Source: Paraspadella gotoi | Taxonomy: Eukaryota > Chaetognatha | Direction of reading: 5' to 3' | DNA: 64,000 bases | Assembly (NCBI GenBank): GCA_051294375.1 | Contig: CM119271.1 | Location: 5,302,371 to 5,366,370 of the forward strand | Shown: positions 22,673-36,362 of the stretch, one piece after another | Position numbering within the stretch: the first letter of the stretch is position 1 | Layout: each line of letters begins with the position of its first letter | Position numbers and translations under genes: made by a program | The notes under the pieces: model-generated | What the model was told of the DNA's origin: nothing | The model's database searches: none | Seen by the model: only the letters and a program-made list of their open reading frames with translations

Positions 22673-25504
22673 GTGAGTGAGAGAACATAGTTGGCGGCGT
22701 TGAGTTTCTGTTTCCCTTTTTGGTTCTTATTTTTTTCGTATTGATTTCTTTTTATTTTTTGTTCTATTTTCGTTTGTTTGTTATCCCTCTGAAGTTTCCA
22801 TTATTGGCGACTTCAGCATCGAGTAAGGAGAATTTTAAGTGTGCGAACGGGCGGGAATGTAAAGGATGAAAGGGGCTGTCCGTCTGTTCCGTGTCGTCGT
22901 TCATCGTTGTTGTCCGCCGTGATTTACGTCCTTGTCGATTGTTAATCTTCGTCGTCGTTGTTGACGTCGTATTGTCGTCCGTCGTTAAGACGCGAATCAC
23001 GGAAAGTTGATTCGGATTCTGAGATGTCTGCGTTGTCCTTATTTGTTTTGCGTCTCTCATTTTTTTATTTGGTTTTCTCTTGAAAAAAAAAAAAAAACAA
23101 AGGTCGTTGAAAGGTAAATCAGAGTTTGCACGTTATTCGGTTTCGCCTTCCTATATAGTCCTTGATGTCGTTTTGTTTATTTTTAATGTCGTTGTTGTTT
23201 CCCCGGAATGAAAAAACAGAGGGATTCACTTGTTTTTTTTTAGTTGGTATTATCATTTTATCAAGAATCGTTTTTTTTTTGTTAGACTTGTTTTGCTATA
23301 GAAACTAGAATATCCAATAATCGATGAAAAGCATAAGTTATTATATCGATGAAATGATATCTGTGTTTGGTTATGACAGCGATGAAACGTCGAAAAACAC
23401 TTTTATTCAACCTGATATATAATTGGGGTCGATCGTTCAAAAATTCAACGGTAGATGCGTAAAATCAAATAATTCAATAAGTTTACGTAAAACTAACTGA
23501 AAACAGCAAATGCAGTCATCTTCTATCATCGTCGAAAACGAGGAGTCGTCATCGTTGTTATTTGTCGTCGTTCGATCAGAGTCTCGTCTGTCGTCAGCGA
23601 ACCGACATTAATCTTTATTTAACGGAGATATAGGAGAGAATTTTGGGAGAAAAAGTAGAATCCAAAGAAGATGTAATTTAAAATTATTTATAAAAACTTA
23701 GGTTTAAGAATAATTAGAAAAAAAAAAGAAGCGAAAGCGTAAGAATGGAAGTTACGTACGGAAATTCTAAAAAGTCAATAAGAAACAACTACCATCAGTG
23801 AAACATTTCAATTTGCAAAAAAAATATATGTTTTTATTAGGTTTTTGCGGAGCCAAGTAAAAGGCTATATTTTATAGTAGTTACTATCACGTTAAAAAAA
23901 TCGAAAAATTTCAAAATAGGCTTTTTCATTAATTTTGATTACAGATTTGAATTCCCTCGTCCAAAAGTTTGATAAAAAAATATACTCATTTAAAAAAATC
24001 TTATCTCCATTAATATGGGTTAAGAAAATTAAAAAAAAAACTATATTTGATATAAAAAAGTTAATTTTCACGACTTAAAATATTAAGCCTTTTACTAATT
24101 TTTGACCCAGCTTAAATGAAGGGAATGTTTAAAAAAAAGAGTTATAGGTTTCTTTTTATCACTATCTTTAATGACAAATCCAAATCTGCAAAAATGAATG
24201 CTAGAAAAAACTTTTATAAAAATTTTGAGCAAATTATTGGATTAGTACTGTACTATGTATGAATATGGACCTACTGCGTTAAATTGGTGAAATATTTATT
24301 CTAAATTTTTTTATACAAAATGTTCATAAGAATAGTGAATAGAATAAGTTGTACGATATCCTTACTTTTAAAATTTAAATCAAAGTTAAATTTAGAAATT
24401 AATAATACATGGAAGAAGAGAAGATAAATCATAAACATAAGCAAAAATTTATTAATATAACCCATACAACATTGAACCTTTGCAATCGAATAAGAAGAAA
24501 ACACAAATGGAGAGAGTGAAGAGATGAAGAAGAAGTGAATGATGCGAAATGATATGGAAAATGAGGCTACACGACCATCCTACTATCATTGAGACCAGGC
24601 GACCGGTAAACAGGATATGAAAGCTAATTGAAAGACCTCTACATGACTAATGACGGAGACGAACGAATGACGACGACGACGAAACGACGACGACGACGAC
24701 GAAACGACGAAAACGGCGACGGCGAAGACGTCACACGAGAAAAGAAAAACAAATCAAGAGGCAATCGTGAGCGGAAAGCCAGCGTGAACCGTCGATATCT
24801 CATCTTCTCTCTCTCGTTCTCTCTTCATCTCTCTCTTCTCTCATCCTCTCTCTCTCTCTACCTTTCTTTCTTCTTTACTTTTTTCTTTTCCTTCTTCTTT
24901 CTTCTTTCTCAAGGTTCTTCTATTCTTTCTTTTTTTATTTCATTTCTTTCTTTCTTATCTTTCTTTCTTTTTTTTTCTTTGCTTTCTTCTTTCTAATATC
25001 TTTCTTTATTTTTTTTTCATGCTGTCATTTATTAATTCTCACTGTTTCGACAGACTTTACCTAATAACTTTAAAACTAATTAACTTAACACAAATACCAA
25101 AGATTCAGAAAAAAAGTGTCCTAACTCAGAAGTAGGCACATTCAGAATCAAGCATAAAAATTAAAATAAAAATCTCTTATTATTCAATTTTGATGGAAAT
25201 CCAAGTTTCTTCTACAAATGATACTTTTTTTTGATGGCGGCATAAGAAGATAAAGAAATAAAAATAAGCCAGAGATGAACAAAAGCAAGAAAGATAGAAA
25301 GCAAAAAGAATAAAAGTAAGAAAGCAAGAAAGGGAGGAAGAAAGAAAGAATAAAGAAAGAAATAGAAAGAAAGAAAGAACAGAAAAAGAAGAAAGAAAGA
25401 GGAAAGAGAGAGGCGTATAAAATCAAAAACTAATTTAAATTGAAAGACGAAAAACAATTTTCTGGATTTAAAATATATCAATGGCTGATAGTAACGAAAT
25501 CGAT

Positions 25505-26520
25505 CGATCCAGTTGAGCAGGATTTGTCTTCTGATAGTGTGCACGAAGAGCAGGGATTGTGGTCGTTTGAGAAGGGACTGACTCGTTTAATGCAAAAGCT
25601 CACGCTCATCAATACGCAGAGTTCTGTGGTCTATCATTTGTCGAGGACTAGTTGCGCACTTAGGAGGTGTTTCGACATCAGTGAGGTCGCCTGATGGATA
25701 CAAGATGTATTACTTGTATATTGTAGGACGTAGAGAGAGATGATGATGTGGGGAGGATTGAACGTGATGTGTTACGAATGAGATCGAGGAGGACGGGGCA
25801 GCGGAAGGATGGTGTTAGGAATGTACGAGTGTTAGTCAGCGGGTTGGTTGATAGGATCGTGAGCACGGCGAGTACGTGATGGCTACAGCGGAGTGAATGA
25901 CTGCGTATCGTCTAATTAGCTGCATAGCAGTCGGTTACGCTGATCAAGCGTGGGCTATGAGCTCATGGACGCCGAGTGATCACACGCTAGTGCGCGTCTG
26001 ATCTAGAACGAGCCCGTAGACATGACTGTTCGCTGGGCTTCTGGTTAGGCAGAGGCTACAGCGACTTGAATTTCGCACGGTGCGCAACGCCGACACGGAA
26101 GTACAGTCGACATAGCACGTATCAGCTCGGAACCTCGTCGACGTTCGCTACTGAGCTAGAGTTACTGATTGTCGAGACCTCTATGGAGGTTTACGCGTCA
26201 GTTGACATTGGGTGCCAGATTTCATCGAAGAATGTGTCGCGCTTCTGAGAGATCACCATGCGAGACAGGTGAGGTACTACTCGATCTCTCGAGTGCTTAC
26301 GACCTGTTTCTTAGTTCGTACCGATGTGTATGATTGGCGGACCGCGATCTAGCCGATTGGATGATTCAGAGCTGGTGTTCGCTGATCTATCACGCAGTTC
26401 TGTATACGGAATGTGTCTCTGGTGTCGGCCTATAGCTTCGTGGGTTGTCGAGGCCGATAGATTGTGATCTTCGTGTCGAACAGTAGGCGGAGCTCCGAGA
26501 AGTTCATTGGGCGGGAGGCG
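25505..26520. other. 1-kb segment unmatched in the other copy
   Basis: Lies between sequence matching 37100 and 37436 in copy 2, where only about 330 bp is found (with a (GA)41 tract). It has no repeats, no poly runs and no long open frame, and looks unlike the surrounding repeat-rich DNA. Small frames of 60-110 codons show no recognisable domain. It could be a real allelic insertion or a poorly called stretch of a long read. Confidence 0.4.
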
Positions 26521-27479
26521 GCTTCGCGAAGGATGAAGAATGACTACATATGACAACGAACACAAATAACGACACAACGATGAGAAACGAACAACAAAAT
26601 GACGCCACGACCAAGAGATGACGAGAATAAACGCTGAGGACGACAATCGACGACGACGACGACCGAAGTAGACGACGATTATGAAAGATATTGACGTCGG
26701 TGAAATCTTCGGTATCTTGCGGGCTATCGTACGTCATCGTCGTCATGCGGTCGTCGTCATCGTCGTGTGCGATAATGGATGACATTCGTCAGTTGAAACA
26801 TTTTCTTCTGCTCTTCGTCGAAAACGAGAGAAATTTCGTTGGCAGCCGGAAAATTGTCGAAGGCTGAATTTGTCGAAGGGCGAAAAGCGATCCAGCGAGT
26901 TTGGTTGTCCTAGTATAATAATTTGTAAGATAACCACAATTGTTGCAAAGGGAAACTTTACTAAAATTCCTCCAATTGGCGAATATACGATATTTTTTTC
27001 TTCTTCTTTTTTTCTTCACTTTTTGCTGGTTGAGCAATATCGCATTTTCGAGTTTTAAATAACTGGGAATCATAGAACGGAAGTTTCAATTTAATGTTTT
27101 TGAAGAGATATATCGAGGGGAGGGAGCTCAGTGAAAAGAATAAAATGGATTTTTTGAAGGTCAATAATTGGGAGAAAATAAAAAAAGAAGAGGTAAAAAT
27201 TGATATGGAAGGAAAGTGGAGGGGGGCGAGGACGGTGAGAGGTGAAAGGAAAGAAAAAGGATAATGGAAAGATGGAGTAGAAAGAAAGAATAAGGAAAGT
27301 TTAAATCCTGAGGAGAAAGAATTTCAAGACGAGGAAAGAAATGTAGGTGAATTAAAGAAGGGACCGGAGGGCTCGGGAATAAGAAAGAAAAAAAGAGATT
27401 AAAGGTAAGATAGCTGAGAGAGAGAGAGTAGAGAAGAGAAAGAAACGGGGGTAAATTCTAATTTTTCTGTATACTTTGA

Positions 27480-27716
27480 TGAATAAGGCGCTACTCGTGG
27501 GCTGAAGAATGACTGCCGTAACTTCTATAACCCCTCTAGCAGCCGATGGAACGGGTCCCTGGGCTTGAATCCAGGCTTGAGGGTTTGCCATGCCCCCAGA
27601 GCGGCTTACGCCCTCCTCTACCTACTCACAGGGTAGGATACCGCGGTTGCGCGATTGAAACCCGGTACCTAGTGGTCATTGAGCTGATGGCTTTACTAAT
27701 GAGCCACCGGGTCAAC
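27480..27716 (-). repeat. tRNA-derived SINE-like unit, copy 1
   Basis: Counterpart of the cleaner unit at 38345-38586. The tRNA-like head lies at about 27650-27716 with the same A-box-like and B-box-like blocks. Here the B box has an extra A and the hairpin is damaged, in line with the noisy state of this copy. Confidence 0.4.
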
Positions 27717-27941
27717 TGAAAGTGTCATGAGTTCTAGGCGGGGTGAACCTAGGCAATGCTCCGACTTTACATATTGAATATATCTATGAATGTAAGAAGC
27801 TATAAAATGGCAACGATCCGACGTAGCGTTTACTCTTGTGGAATATCACTTGTCGCATAAATAGCGAGTGCTTTCAAATAAAAGACACAAAAAGGGAATC
27901 TTAACAACTGAAATTTGAAAATAAAAAAGGGCGTGTGAGAT

Positions 27942-27949
<8 letters not shown>

Positions 27950-28029
<80 letters not shown>

Positions 28030-28030
28030 A
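27950..28030. repeat. (GA)n microsatellite
   Basis: Dinucleotide tract of about 80 bp with interruptions. The cleaner counterpart is at 38806-38892. Confidence 0.9.
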
Positions 28031-29239
28031 TGAGCAGAAATGGCGGATGTGAAATACTCCTGGAGGGAAACCGTGATCGCACCGTTCGGCCTCACATTGG
28101 GGCCTCGAGAGGATTTTAGCCAAGTCACAGTGATCCGCTTTTTTGTTCGACGTCACGTGATCAAAACGTGAGGAAGCGTGAAAATCCTTTTGCAGCGCAG
28201 AGAAGATTGAGAGGCGCGAAATCGTTTAAACATTTTAATATTAAAAAAAGATCAAGCAGACAAGATGGTATATAAGACTAACGCGAAATGTTTTAATTGG
28301 CAATATTAGAAAAGGGAACAATGAGCTTTTATAGTTTTTTTTATCTAATTATTTTTTTTATTGTTGATAAATCGATCTCCTCCATGAAATGAGTTAGACA
28401 AAATGGTGCGAATTTAAAAAAAAATATTTCATAACGTTATTAGGTAATTTTCTCTCTCAATTTTATTAACCATCAATGTTTGTCAGCCAATAGTTTTTTT
28501 TTATAACATTCGTTGGACGAAATTCGTTTCGCTACATTAGTTTCTCGATCCAGCACGTCTTTGAATTTAAATTTCCGTACCTGAATCTCGGCGAAAGAAT
28601 TGATCTCTCTCTATTCGCGATGGTAAAGTTAACAACTAGCACGACCGACGATCGAGAGTCTCAGTGATTGCTTCGGGCCACCGGTTCAAGAAATGCAGAA
28701 ATATGAGCAGCGGCCAGGATGAAAAATGAAGGACTCACGGAAAACTATTAGCCATTTTGAAACTAATCTCTAATCTCTACTCTCTGATCTCAAATGTCTA
28801 ATCTCAATCTCGAAACTTACTTAACATCACATTAAGCACACGACATATGAAAATGCATTCTAATTCACCAACTTCGGGGACTTGCACCGATTCTGCGAGA
28901 GAACGAATGTGAAAGTGGAAGCAGGAGGAGGATGAGGAAGAGGAAGGAGGGGGAGGGACAATGAAAGGAATGGAGGAGGAGAAAGAGAGGACAAGGAAGA
29001 CGACAACACAGAGAACTGTGAAAAAGACTCGATTCGCAAAATTAACTCCGGGATTAAGCCAGGATTTCTTAAACTTTGTTACTTTAAACATAACTCTGCA
29101 GAACAAGAGATTCTCCAACTTTGCGCCTTCTTGAAAAAAAAGGTCGACATTGAAAAAATTCTTTCAAATTCAGAAAAAAAAAAAGAAAAAAAATCGAGAA
29201 ACGAAGGAAAGGGAAATCAACTTTGGCGCGCAGACCAGC

Positions 29240-29470
29240 GGCACGCCCAGCATTTGCTTAGTTTGCAGACCCCGGCGTGCATAACTGCACCCGAAAGTCT
29301 CTTAGTAGCGCCTAAACGGCGGTAAGAGGCTCGAGCGTCGATCGGCTGTACCCCTACTTTGTTTAAGCTGCAAACCCCGGACGTCCTAGAAGCAACCCCA
29401 GTGGACTAAAGTAACCCATCTGTCGCTAAGCCGGCCCAACCGGCGTGCGTTTAGCGAGCAGCCCATAGCG
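29240..29470. repeat. 21-bp minisatellite, copy 1
   Basis: Degenerate tandem units built on a GCACCCCGGCGTCGCTTAG-like core; see 40035-40270 for the clear copy. Units here are disrupted by small indels. Confidence 0.6.
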
Positions 29471-29796
29471 CCGCCCCGGCGTCGCGGTCATTTTCCTCGC
29501 TCGTAAAAAACCTTTCGATGTCGTCGTTTCGTTCTTTCGTCGTCGTCGTCGTCGTCGTCGTCGTCTGCTCTCTCGCCAAAGGTCCTTGCTTGTCGGTCGT
29601 GGTCGTCGTCGTCGTCGTCGTCATCAGTTGCCGGTTCAAGGGCGAGTTCGTTACGAGACTCGCCCTTCGTCTCGCTACATAATTCAGTCGCGACGTCGAA
29701 AGACCAACGACGAGACGACGACGACGACCAATTCGCCTTTTGGAGAGAGAAGAGATTAGACGAACGAACCTCGAAAACTTTCTGCCGCCGAATTCG

Positions 29797-29806
29797 GTCA
29801 CGTGAC
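29797..29806. promoter_or_regulatory. GTCACGTGAC E-box palindrome
   Basis: Perfect CACGTG E-box in the extended form that is the CLEAR / MiT-TFE and USF consensus. Same site in copy 2 at 40603-40612, in both cases inside AATTCGGTCACGTGACGTGG. Motif match only; no adjacent gene is established. Confidence 0.35.
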
Positions 29807-30791
29807 GTGGTCCAAGACGACGACGACGAAAACAGCCGACAAGTGACTGCAACGGTTGCGAAGACGACAAAGACGAATTGGCGACGACAAGAACGTCGAC
29901 GAAGAGTTTGGTCAGAAAATTGAAACGATGATGATGATGACGATGACGATGACGATGATGATTATGATGATGATGGATGATGATGATGATGATGATATGA
30001 TGATGATACAAGCGATAATAGCGCCATAAAAAATGACAACGTTAACGATCCTATTGGCGTAACTCATAGAAGCAGGAAATATGTACGTACATGTGACAGT
30101 GTCGTGTTGACATGTTTAATAGTCTTAATAAAGACGACGATGTCGGCGACAATAGTAATGAGTTTATAGGTATTTTGGCATTTTGTGATCAAGTCAGAAA
30201 GGACCTCGACAGGGACGACCACGGGGGACGACGAACGACCGACGACGACGACGAAAATCAAGTTGATCTGGCTTCGGTCGCCGAAGCGAATAGACCAAAT
30301 GAAGATGGAAAACAGGTTAGCTCTCGCTCAGTTGGACTGATTAGGATGGGGATGACAGCGCGGGGGGGCGGGTAGAAGGGGAGGAAAGGAGGGAGGAAGG
30401 AAAGGAAATGGGGGAGAGAGGAAAGGAAAGAAGAGAGGAAGGAAAACTAGAAGGAGGGCGGTATGCAGAGTAGAATAAAAGTGGAAGTAATTTTGAAAAA
30501 ATTAAAAAAGAAAAAAAAAAGATTGGGGAGATTCGAAGAAGAAAAGAGGGAACGTGAGAGAAAGTAGAGAGAAAAGAAAAGATAAAAAAAAAAAAGAAAA
30601 AAAAAGGGAAAAAAGAAGAAAGGAAAAAGGAAGAGAATTCCTCGGTTTAGAAAGTAAAATGAGAAAGAGAAGGAGGAATGACAGAGGGGGGAGGCCATTC
30701 GCTCGTTTCACGTGGTCGTTTCGATCGGCCCACTTCTCCTTTCCTTTTTTCCCTTCGATTTTTTATTCCTTCGATCTTTTGGGTTTCGATC

Positions 30792-30816
30792 NNNNNNNNN
30801 NNNNNNNNNNNNNNNN
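30792..30816. other. 25-base N gap between the two direct-repeat units
   Basis: Fixed-size gap exactly at the junction: copy 1 ends with TTTCGATC at 30791 and copy 2 begins with TTTTTTTTCGGATAACG at 30817. This is what is expected if a gap was over-filled from the left. Confidence 0.9.
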
Positions 30817-31903
30817 TTTTTTTTCGGATAACGAGCAGCGAGCCTCGCGTCGTATTGAGTGAGAGTGAGAGGGAGAGAGCTAGAGAGAGATAGCGAGAGA
30901 GAGAGAGTCGTATCGTTGCAATGCAGAGGACCCTGGGTATTTTGTTGCGAAGTTCGAAAACTGGAAAAAATAGAGACAAAAAATAGAGTTAACGCGGGTT
31001 AATTTGACGAATCACACGGTTATCAAATTTTCATCGCCTGTNNNNNNNNNNNNNNNNNNNNNNNNNNNNNNNNNNNNNNNNNNNNNNNNNNNNNNNNNNN
31101 NNNNNNNNNNNNNNNNNNNNNNNNNNNNNNNNNNNNNNNNNNNNNNNNNNNNNNNNNNNNNNNNNNNNNNNNNNNNNNNNNNNNNNNNNNNNNNNNNNNN
31201 NNNNNNNNNNNNNNNNNNNNAAAAAAAAAAAAAAAATATCGAAAATTAAAACGGTTGGGCGAAGTGACGATGGGGATAATGAAATTTGGGGCCGCAAAAG
31301 TTAGACGGCGACGTAATGGCGCCGCAAATGGCAATTAAAAACGAGGTCAGGGCGCTGGAAAAATGCGAGACGGCGAGGTCACGGCTCTGCACCTTATAAA
31401 ATAACGTGGGTCGAAGCAGCGAAAATTGCGTAATCGCGAAGCCGAAAAAAGTAGCAGATGACGTGGACTTAAGTCCCGAAATCAATAACCCGGTAGACGG
31501 CGTGGCGGTGGCACCGTAAACAGGCAGAAAGCATGGCAGCGGTTCCCGAAACAGGTAGAAGGCATGGCCGCGAGATCGCGAACGGGTAGTCCCCATGGAA
31601 ATGGCATGGCGGCGGAGCCTCAAATTGTATTTTCCGGTCCTATTGCGTTTAGAACCCGACAGAGAAAAAAAAATGGCGGCCATGAAAGGAAAAAAATTTC
31701 GGCGGCGAAAAAATTATCGATTTCTTTTTTTTTTTTGGTTTTGTTTTTACTTTGAAATAGAAAAAAAAATATTCAAAAAAAGGGGAGGAAAGGAAAAAGA
31801 GAGAGAAGAAAAAAGGGGAGGAAAAGGAAAAAGAGAGAGAAGAAAAAGGGGAGGAAAGTAAAAAGAGAGAGAATAGAANNNNNNNNNNNNNNNNNNNNNN
31901 NNN

Positions 31904-34270
31904 AGGAGAGTAGTATGAGTGTCGAGGACACGTCTTCGTCTGCGACAAGACACTCTCACGACAGTGAAGCAATAGCAAGATATTAGATTTTTCCCGGGCG
32001 TCTCCATTGCAAGGCGCGATCTCGATATAACCAGAACACAGAATATCATATTTCGCGGATCGATAGCACCACTCAATTATCATACAAACGTTATGGACTT
32101 TTTCTATTCGGTGGAGCGAGCAGGAGCGGCGAGGCACATTTTATTCGAGACTCTCGACGCTTTACTCTTAAAGTCTTGCTTAAGTCAGTCAACCGCAAAC
32201 GGAGACAAGAATCTCTAGCAACAATGAAAGCGGAGAGGATCTTCTTTGAGTACATTAATATGTAAATACCAACCAAAAACAGATCTCACAAGAAGATGAC
32301 CGTCCTCTATGTTCATTGTTCTTCCCGGGGAAACAACAACGACATTAAAAACAAACGACATATCGCAAAGGAACGCTATTCTAGAATGTCACGGAAGTTA
32401 ATGAATTAATAAGCGTATTGACAAAACACGAGGATTATACCTTAACTACAAAATCATAAAACGAATGAGATTTCTCTTATTATCTTGTCTCTCTCATATG
32501 TTATATATATACAAAGAAAGTAAATAATAGATGAGCATGCATACGTATCAAAGCACATCCAGAGCACAACGCAGACAATGCAATGACACGGCGAGCAAGT
32601 TTGAGCAAAATCAACTTTCACCAGACACGAAATCATCGATTCGCCTCTCCAACTAGACGACAGGACAATTACGGGCGAAGCACGTTGCAAACGCTGAGAG
32701 AGACGAGAGAGTTACATTCAAAGGCGAGTACACATTGTCTTTAGGAACAAGAAATCAACTACCTCAAGCAGGCGGTAAACGATGAGCGCTGACTAGCTAA
32801 CACCTTTTGTCCGCAAACTCTGATCCCGGTTAAGACAACGTACGCGCAACTGACGACAAACTTTTTGAGAAGTCGGCAACAAGTCATACCTTTTCATCCT
32901 TGTAAACAATGATGCCATGATTTAAGTGCCTTATTGTTTAGCAGTCGCCACGCAGCAAATCCTGGCCGAGAGTGCAGGAGGAATTGTAAGCAAAGGAATA
33001 CTTCAAGAGGAAAACAGAACAACGACAAAAGAACAAAAACAAAATACAGAAGATAACTTGAAATTAAAAAAAAGTATATCATATAAAGGGAAAGCACGCT
33101 ATGAAACTTCACACAAGTACTGAGGGTTGTGCCTAAACTATATGAATATTATGCTTCGTATAGTCAAACAAAGTACAACTCACTACGCTAATCCTATCAT
33201 CTCACAATTCTCTCTGACATCTGGTTGAACTCTCCGCTCTTCTGCGGCATCTCTGCAGTCTCTCGCATCTCGCATCTCTTCCTCATCATCGAAATCCAGG
33301 TCTCTTCCTATCTTCGGCGTCTGGTCATTTCAGCTCTCTCTTAATCATCTTACCTCTAATATGCCTCTCTATCTCTCTCGTCGTCTCATCTGCTCTCTTC
33401 TCGTCTCTCTCTCGTCTCTCTCCATCGTCTCCTCTCTCTCTTCGTCTCGTCTCTGGCTCTCTTCCTTTTGTTGCCTCAGACAACATTGCTCCATCAGTTA
33501 TTTACACCATCGCGGTAGTTTTTAACTACTCGGTCGATTTCATGTCTGCACCTATAGTATTAACTAATTCACTGTGTTTTTACTTCTCCTTCTTTTATAC
33601 AACTTTCCGGGAATGCAGACAGGCAGCGCGAGCACGTTTTTTGCTTACGCTCTCATCTTTGTCATTTCGACACTTTCCATACGCTCTCTCTTCGTGTTGT
33701 TGTTGTTTTTCGGCCGTCATCCACGGTCTTGGCGTTTTGTTCGCATCGTTCGCTGCATTCCCCTTTTTATTTACTCAGGTCTCTTTTCTCACGTTCCTTG
33801 TTCCTCTACATCATTCTGTTCTCCTTCTGGCTTACTCTGGTCGGCTGCCTTTTTCCCTTTTTTTCACTCGACCGGTCGCAGACCTTTGTTTCCTTCTGCT
33901 ACTCTTTTTCCACATTTCCATCCCTTTTTCGTTCATCGTCCCTCTTTTGTCTCTTTCCTACACCTGCTTGTGTTTCATGCTCCTCTGCTTTTTCCTTTCC
34001 CGGTCGCACCATATTTTCGTATTGCGTCAATCCTCCTTTTTTCCCATTTGTCCGTCACCTTTTTTTCGCTATCTGGCTGCCTCTTTGTTGTCGTTGCCTG
34101 CATCCGGTCCCTTTTTTTCATTGTTCTCTCAAGTGCCTTTTTTCCATTTGTCCGATCGGCCGCGCTTTGTTCTATTCTGGCGCGTCTGTTGTGTTTCCCT
34201 TTCCTGCCGCTCATTTTTTCTTCTCTCTTGCGTTGTTTCCTTTCCCATCCGTCATTTCATCTATCTGTCT
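31904..34270. other. 2.4-kb block absent from copy 1
   Basis: Preceded by a 25-N gap at 31879-31903. Copy 1 passes from the equivalent of 31878 to the equivalent of 34275 within a few tens of bases, so this block is extra. 32318-32368 is a near-perfect inverted match to about 34985-35030 in the same unit (CTTCCCGGGGAAACAACAACG core). 33180-33470 is CT-rich, and 33540-34260 is pyrimidine-rich with three overlapping open frames caused by that bias. No gene is supported. A mis-joined or fold-back read extension is the likeliest source. Confidence 0.45.
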
Positions 34271-34399
34271 GCTCGTTCTAAAAGAGAGAGAAGAAAAAAC
34301 GGAGGAAAGTAAAAGGAGAAGAAAAAGAAAGTAAACTGTGAGACATGAAACGAGAGTAAAACTACGCAGGTGTAAATAATGAGCATGTTGCGAGAAAAA

Positions 34400-34431
<32 letters not shown>

Positions 34432-36329
34432 NNNNNNNNNNNNNNNNNNNNNNNNNNNNNNNNNNNNNNNNNNNNNNNNNNNNNNNNNNNNNNNNNNNNN
34501 NNNNNNNNNNNNNNNNNNNNNNNNNNNNNNNNNNNNNNNNNNNNNNNNNNNNNNNNNNNNNNNNNNNNNNNNNNNNNNNNNNNNNNNNNNNNNNNNNNNN
34601 NNNNNNNNNNNNNNNGTTTGTTCTTTTTTTTTTGTTCTTTTTCGTTTGTTTGTTTTCCTCTGAAGTTTCCTTTGCGCTTCGCATCGAAGTGGAGATTTGT
34701 GTGCGACGGCGGGAATGTAAAGGATGAAAGGGGCTGTCGTCGTCGTTGTCGTCGTCGTCGTTGTTGTCGCCGTTGATTTCGTCCTTGTCGTTGTTATCTT
34801 CGTCGTCGTTGTTGACGTCGTAATTGTCGTCGTCGTTAAGACCGAATCGCGGGAAAGTTGATTCGGTTCTGATGTCTCGTTGTCCTTTTGTTTTGCGTCT
34901 CTCATTTTTTTTTTGGTTTCTTTGGAAAAAAAAAAACAAAGGTCGTTGAGGAATCGTTTGCACGTTTATTCGGTTTCGCCTTCTTTAGTCCTTGATGTCG
35001 TTTGTTTTTAATGTCGTTGTTGTTTCCCCGGGAAGAAAAAACAGAGGGATCCTTGTTTTTTTTTGTTGGTTTCTTTTTATCAAGAATCGTTTTTTTTTGT
35101 TGCTGTTGTTGCTATAGAAACTAGAAACTATCCAATAATCGATGAAAAGATAAAAGTTGTTATCGATGAAATGATATCTGTGTTTGGTTATGACGCGATG
35201 ACGCGAAAAACCTTTTTCACCTGAATTTTGGGTCGAGTCGTTCAATCAACGTAGATGCGTAAAATCAAATAATTCATAGTTTTACGTAAACTAACTGAAA
35301 ACAGCAAATGCAGTCATCTTCTTCATCGTCGAAAACGAGGTCGTCATCGTTGTTATTGTCGTCGTCGTCGTCGTCGTCGTCGCGACCGACATTATCTCTA
35401 TTTACGGAGATATAGGGAGAATTTTTGGGAGAAAAAGTGAATCCAAAAGAGATTAATTTAAAATTAATTTTAAAAACTTAGGTTAAGAATATTAGAGCGT
35501 AGTGGAAGTTACGTACGGAAATTCTAAAAGTCAATTAAGAACAACATACCATCAGTGAACATTAATTTGCAAAAAAAATTATGTTTTTTAGTTTTCGCAG
35601 TAGGCTATATTTATATATAGTACTATCCTTATAAAATCGAAAAATTTCAAAATAGGCTTTTCTTAATTTTGATTACAGATTTGAATTCCTCGTCAAAAGT
35701 TGATAAAAAAAATATAACTCATTTTAAAAAAATCTTTCATTAATTGGGTTAGAAATTAAAAAAAAACTATATTTGATATAAAAAAGTTAATTTTCAGCTT
35801 AAAATATAGCTTTTTCTAATTTTTGACCCACTTAATGAAGGAATGTTTTAAAAAGAGTTATATTTCTTTTTATCAACTTTTTATGACAAATCCAAATCTG
35901 CAAAAAAATCTCAGAAAAAACTTTTATAAAATTTTACAATTTATTGGATTAGTACTACTATGTATGAATATGGCCTACTGCGTAAATTGTGAAATTTATT
36001 CTAAATTTTTTTTATACATAAATGTTCATTAGTATAATGTTGTTCGTTCCTTACTTTTAGAAATTTAATCAAAGTTAAATTTAGAAATTAATATACATGG
36101 AAGAAGAGAGATAAATAATAAACATAAAGCAAAATTTATTAAATTATACCCATACAACATTGACTTTCGGATCGATAAGAGAAACAAAATGGAGAGAGTG
36201 AAGAGATGAAGAGAGTGAATGATGCGAATGATATGGAAATGAGGCTCACGATCATCCTCTCTTGAGACCAGGGACCGGTAACGGTAATGAAGCTAATTGA
36301 AAGCCTCTACTCTATGACGGAGACGACGA

Positions 36330-36362
<33 letters not shown>

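Larger units (their letters stand above)
20388..30791 (+). repeat. Direct-repeat unit, copy 1 (noisy)
   Basis: Matches 30817-41577 in the same orientation from CGGATA(A)CGAGCAGCGAGCC at the start to TTTGGGTTTCGATC at the end. It has many one-base insertions relative to copy 2, regular (GAC)n arrays of copy 2 are scrambled, and there are no N gaps. It ends exactly at a 25-N gap, after which copy 2 starts. It contains a block of about 1 kb (25505-26520) absent from copy 2. It most likely represents a long-read extension of the same locus. Confidence 0.85.

Noticed and set aside
33542-34334. Three overlapping plus frames of 200-256 codons
   Set aside because: Simultaneously open in three frames in pyrimidine-rich DNA inside a probable mis-joined block.
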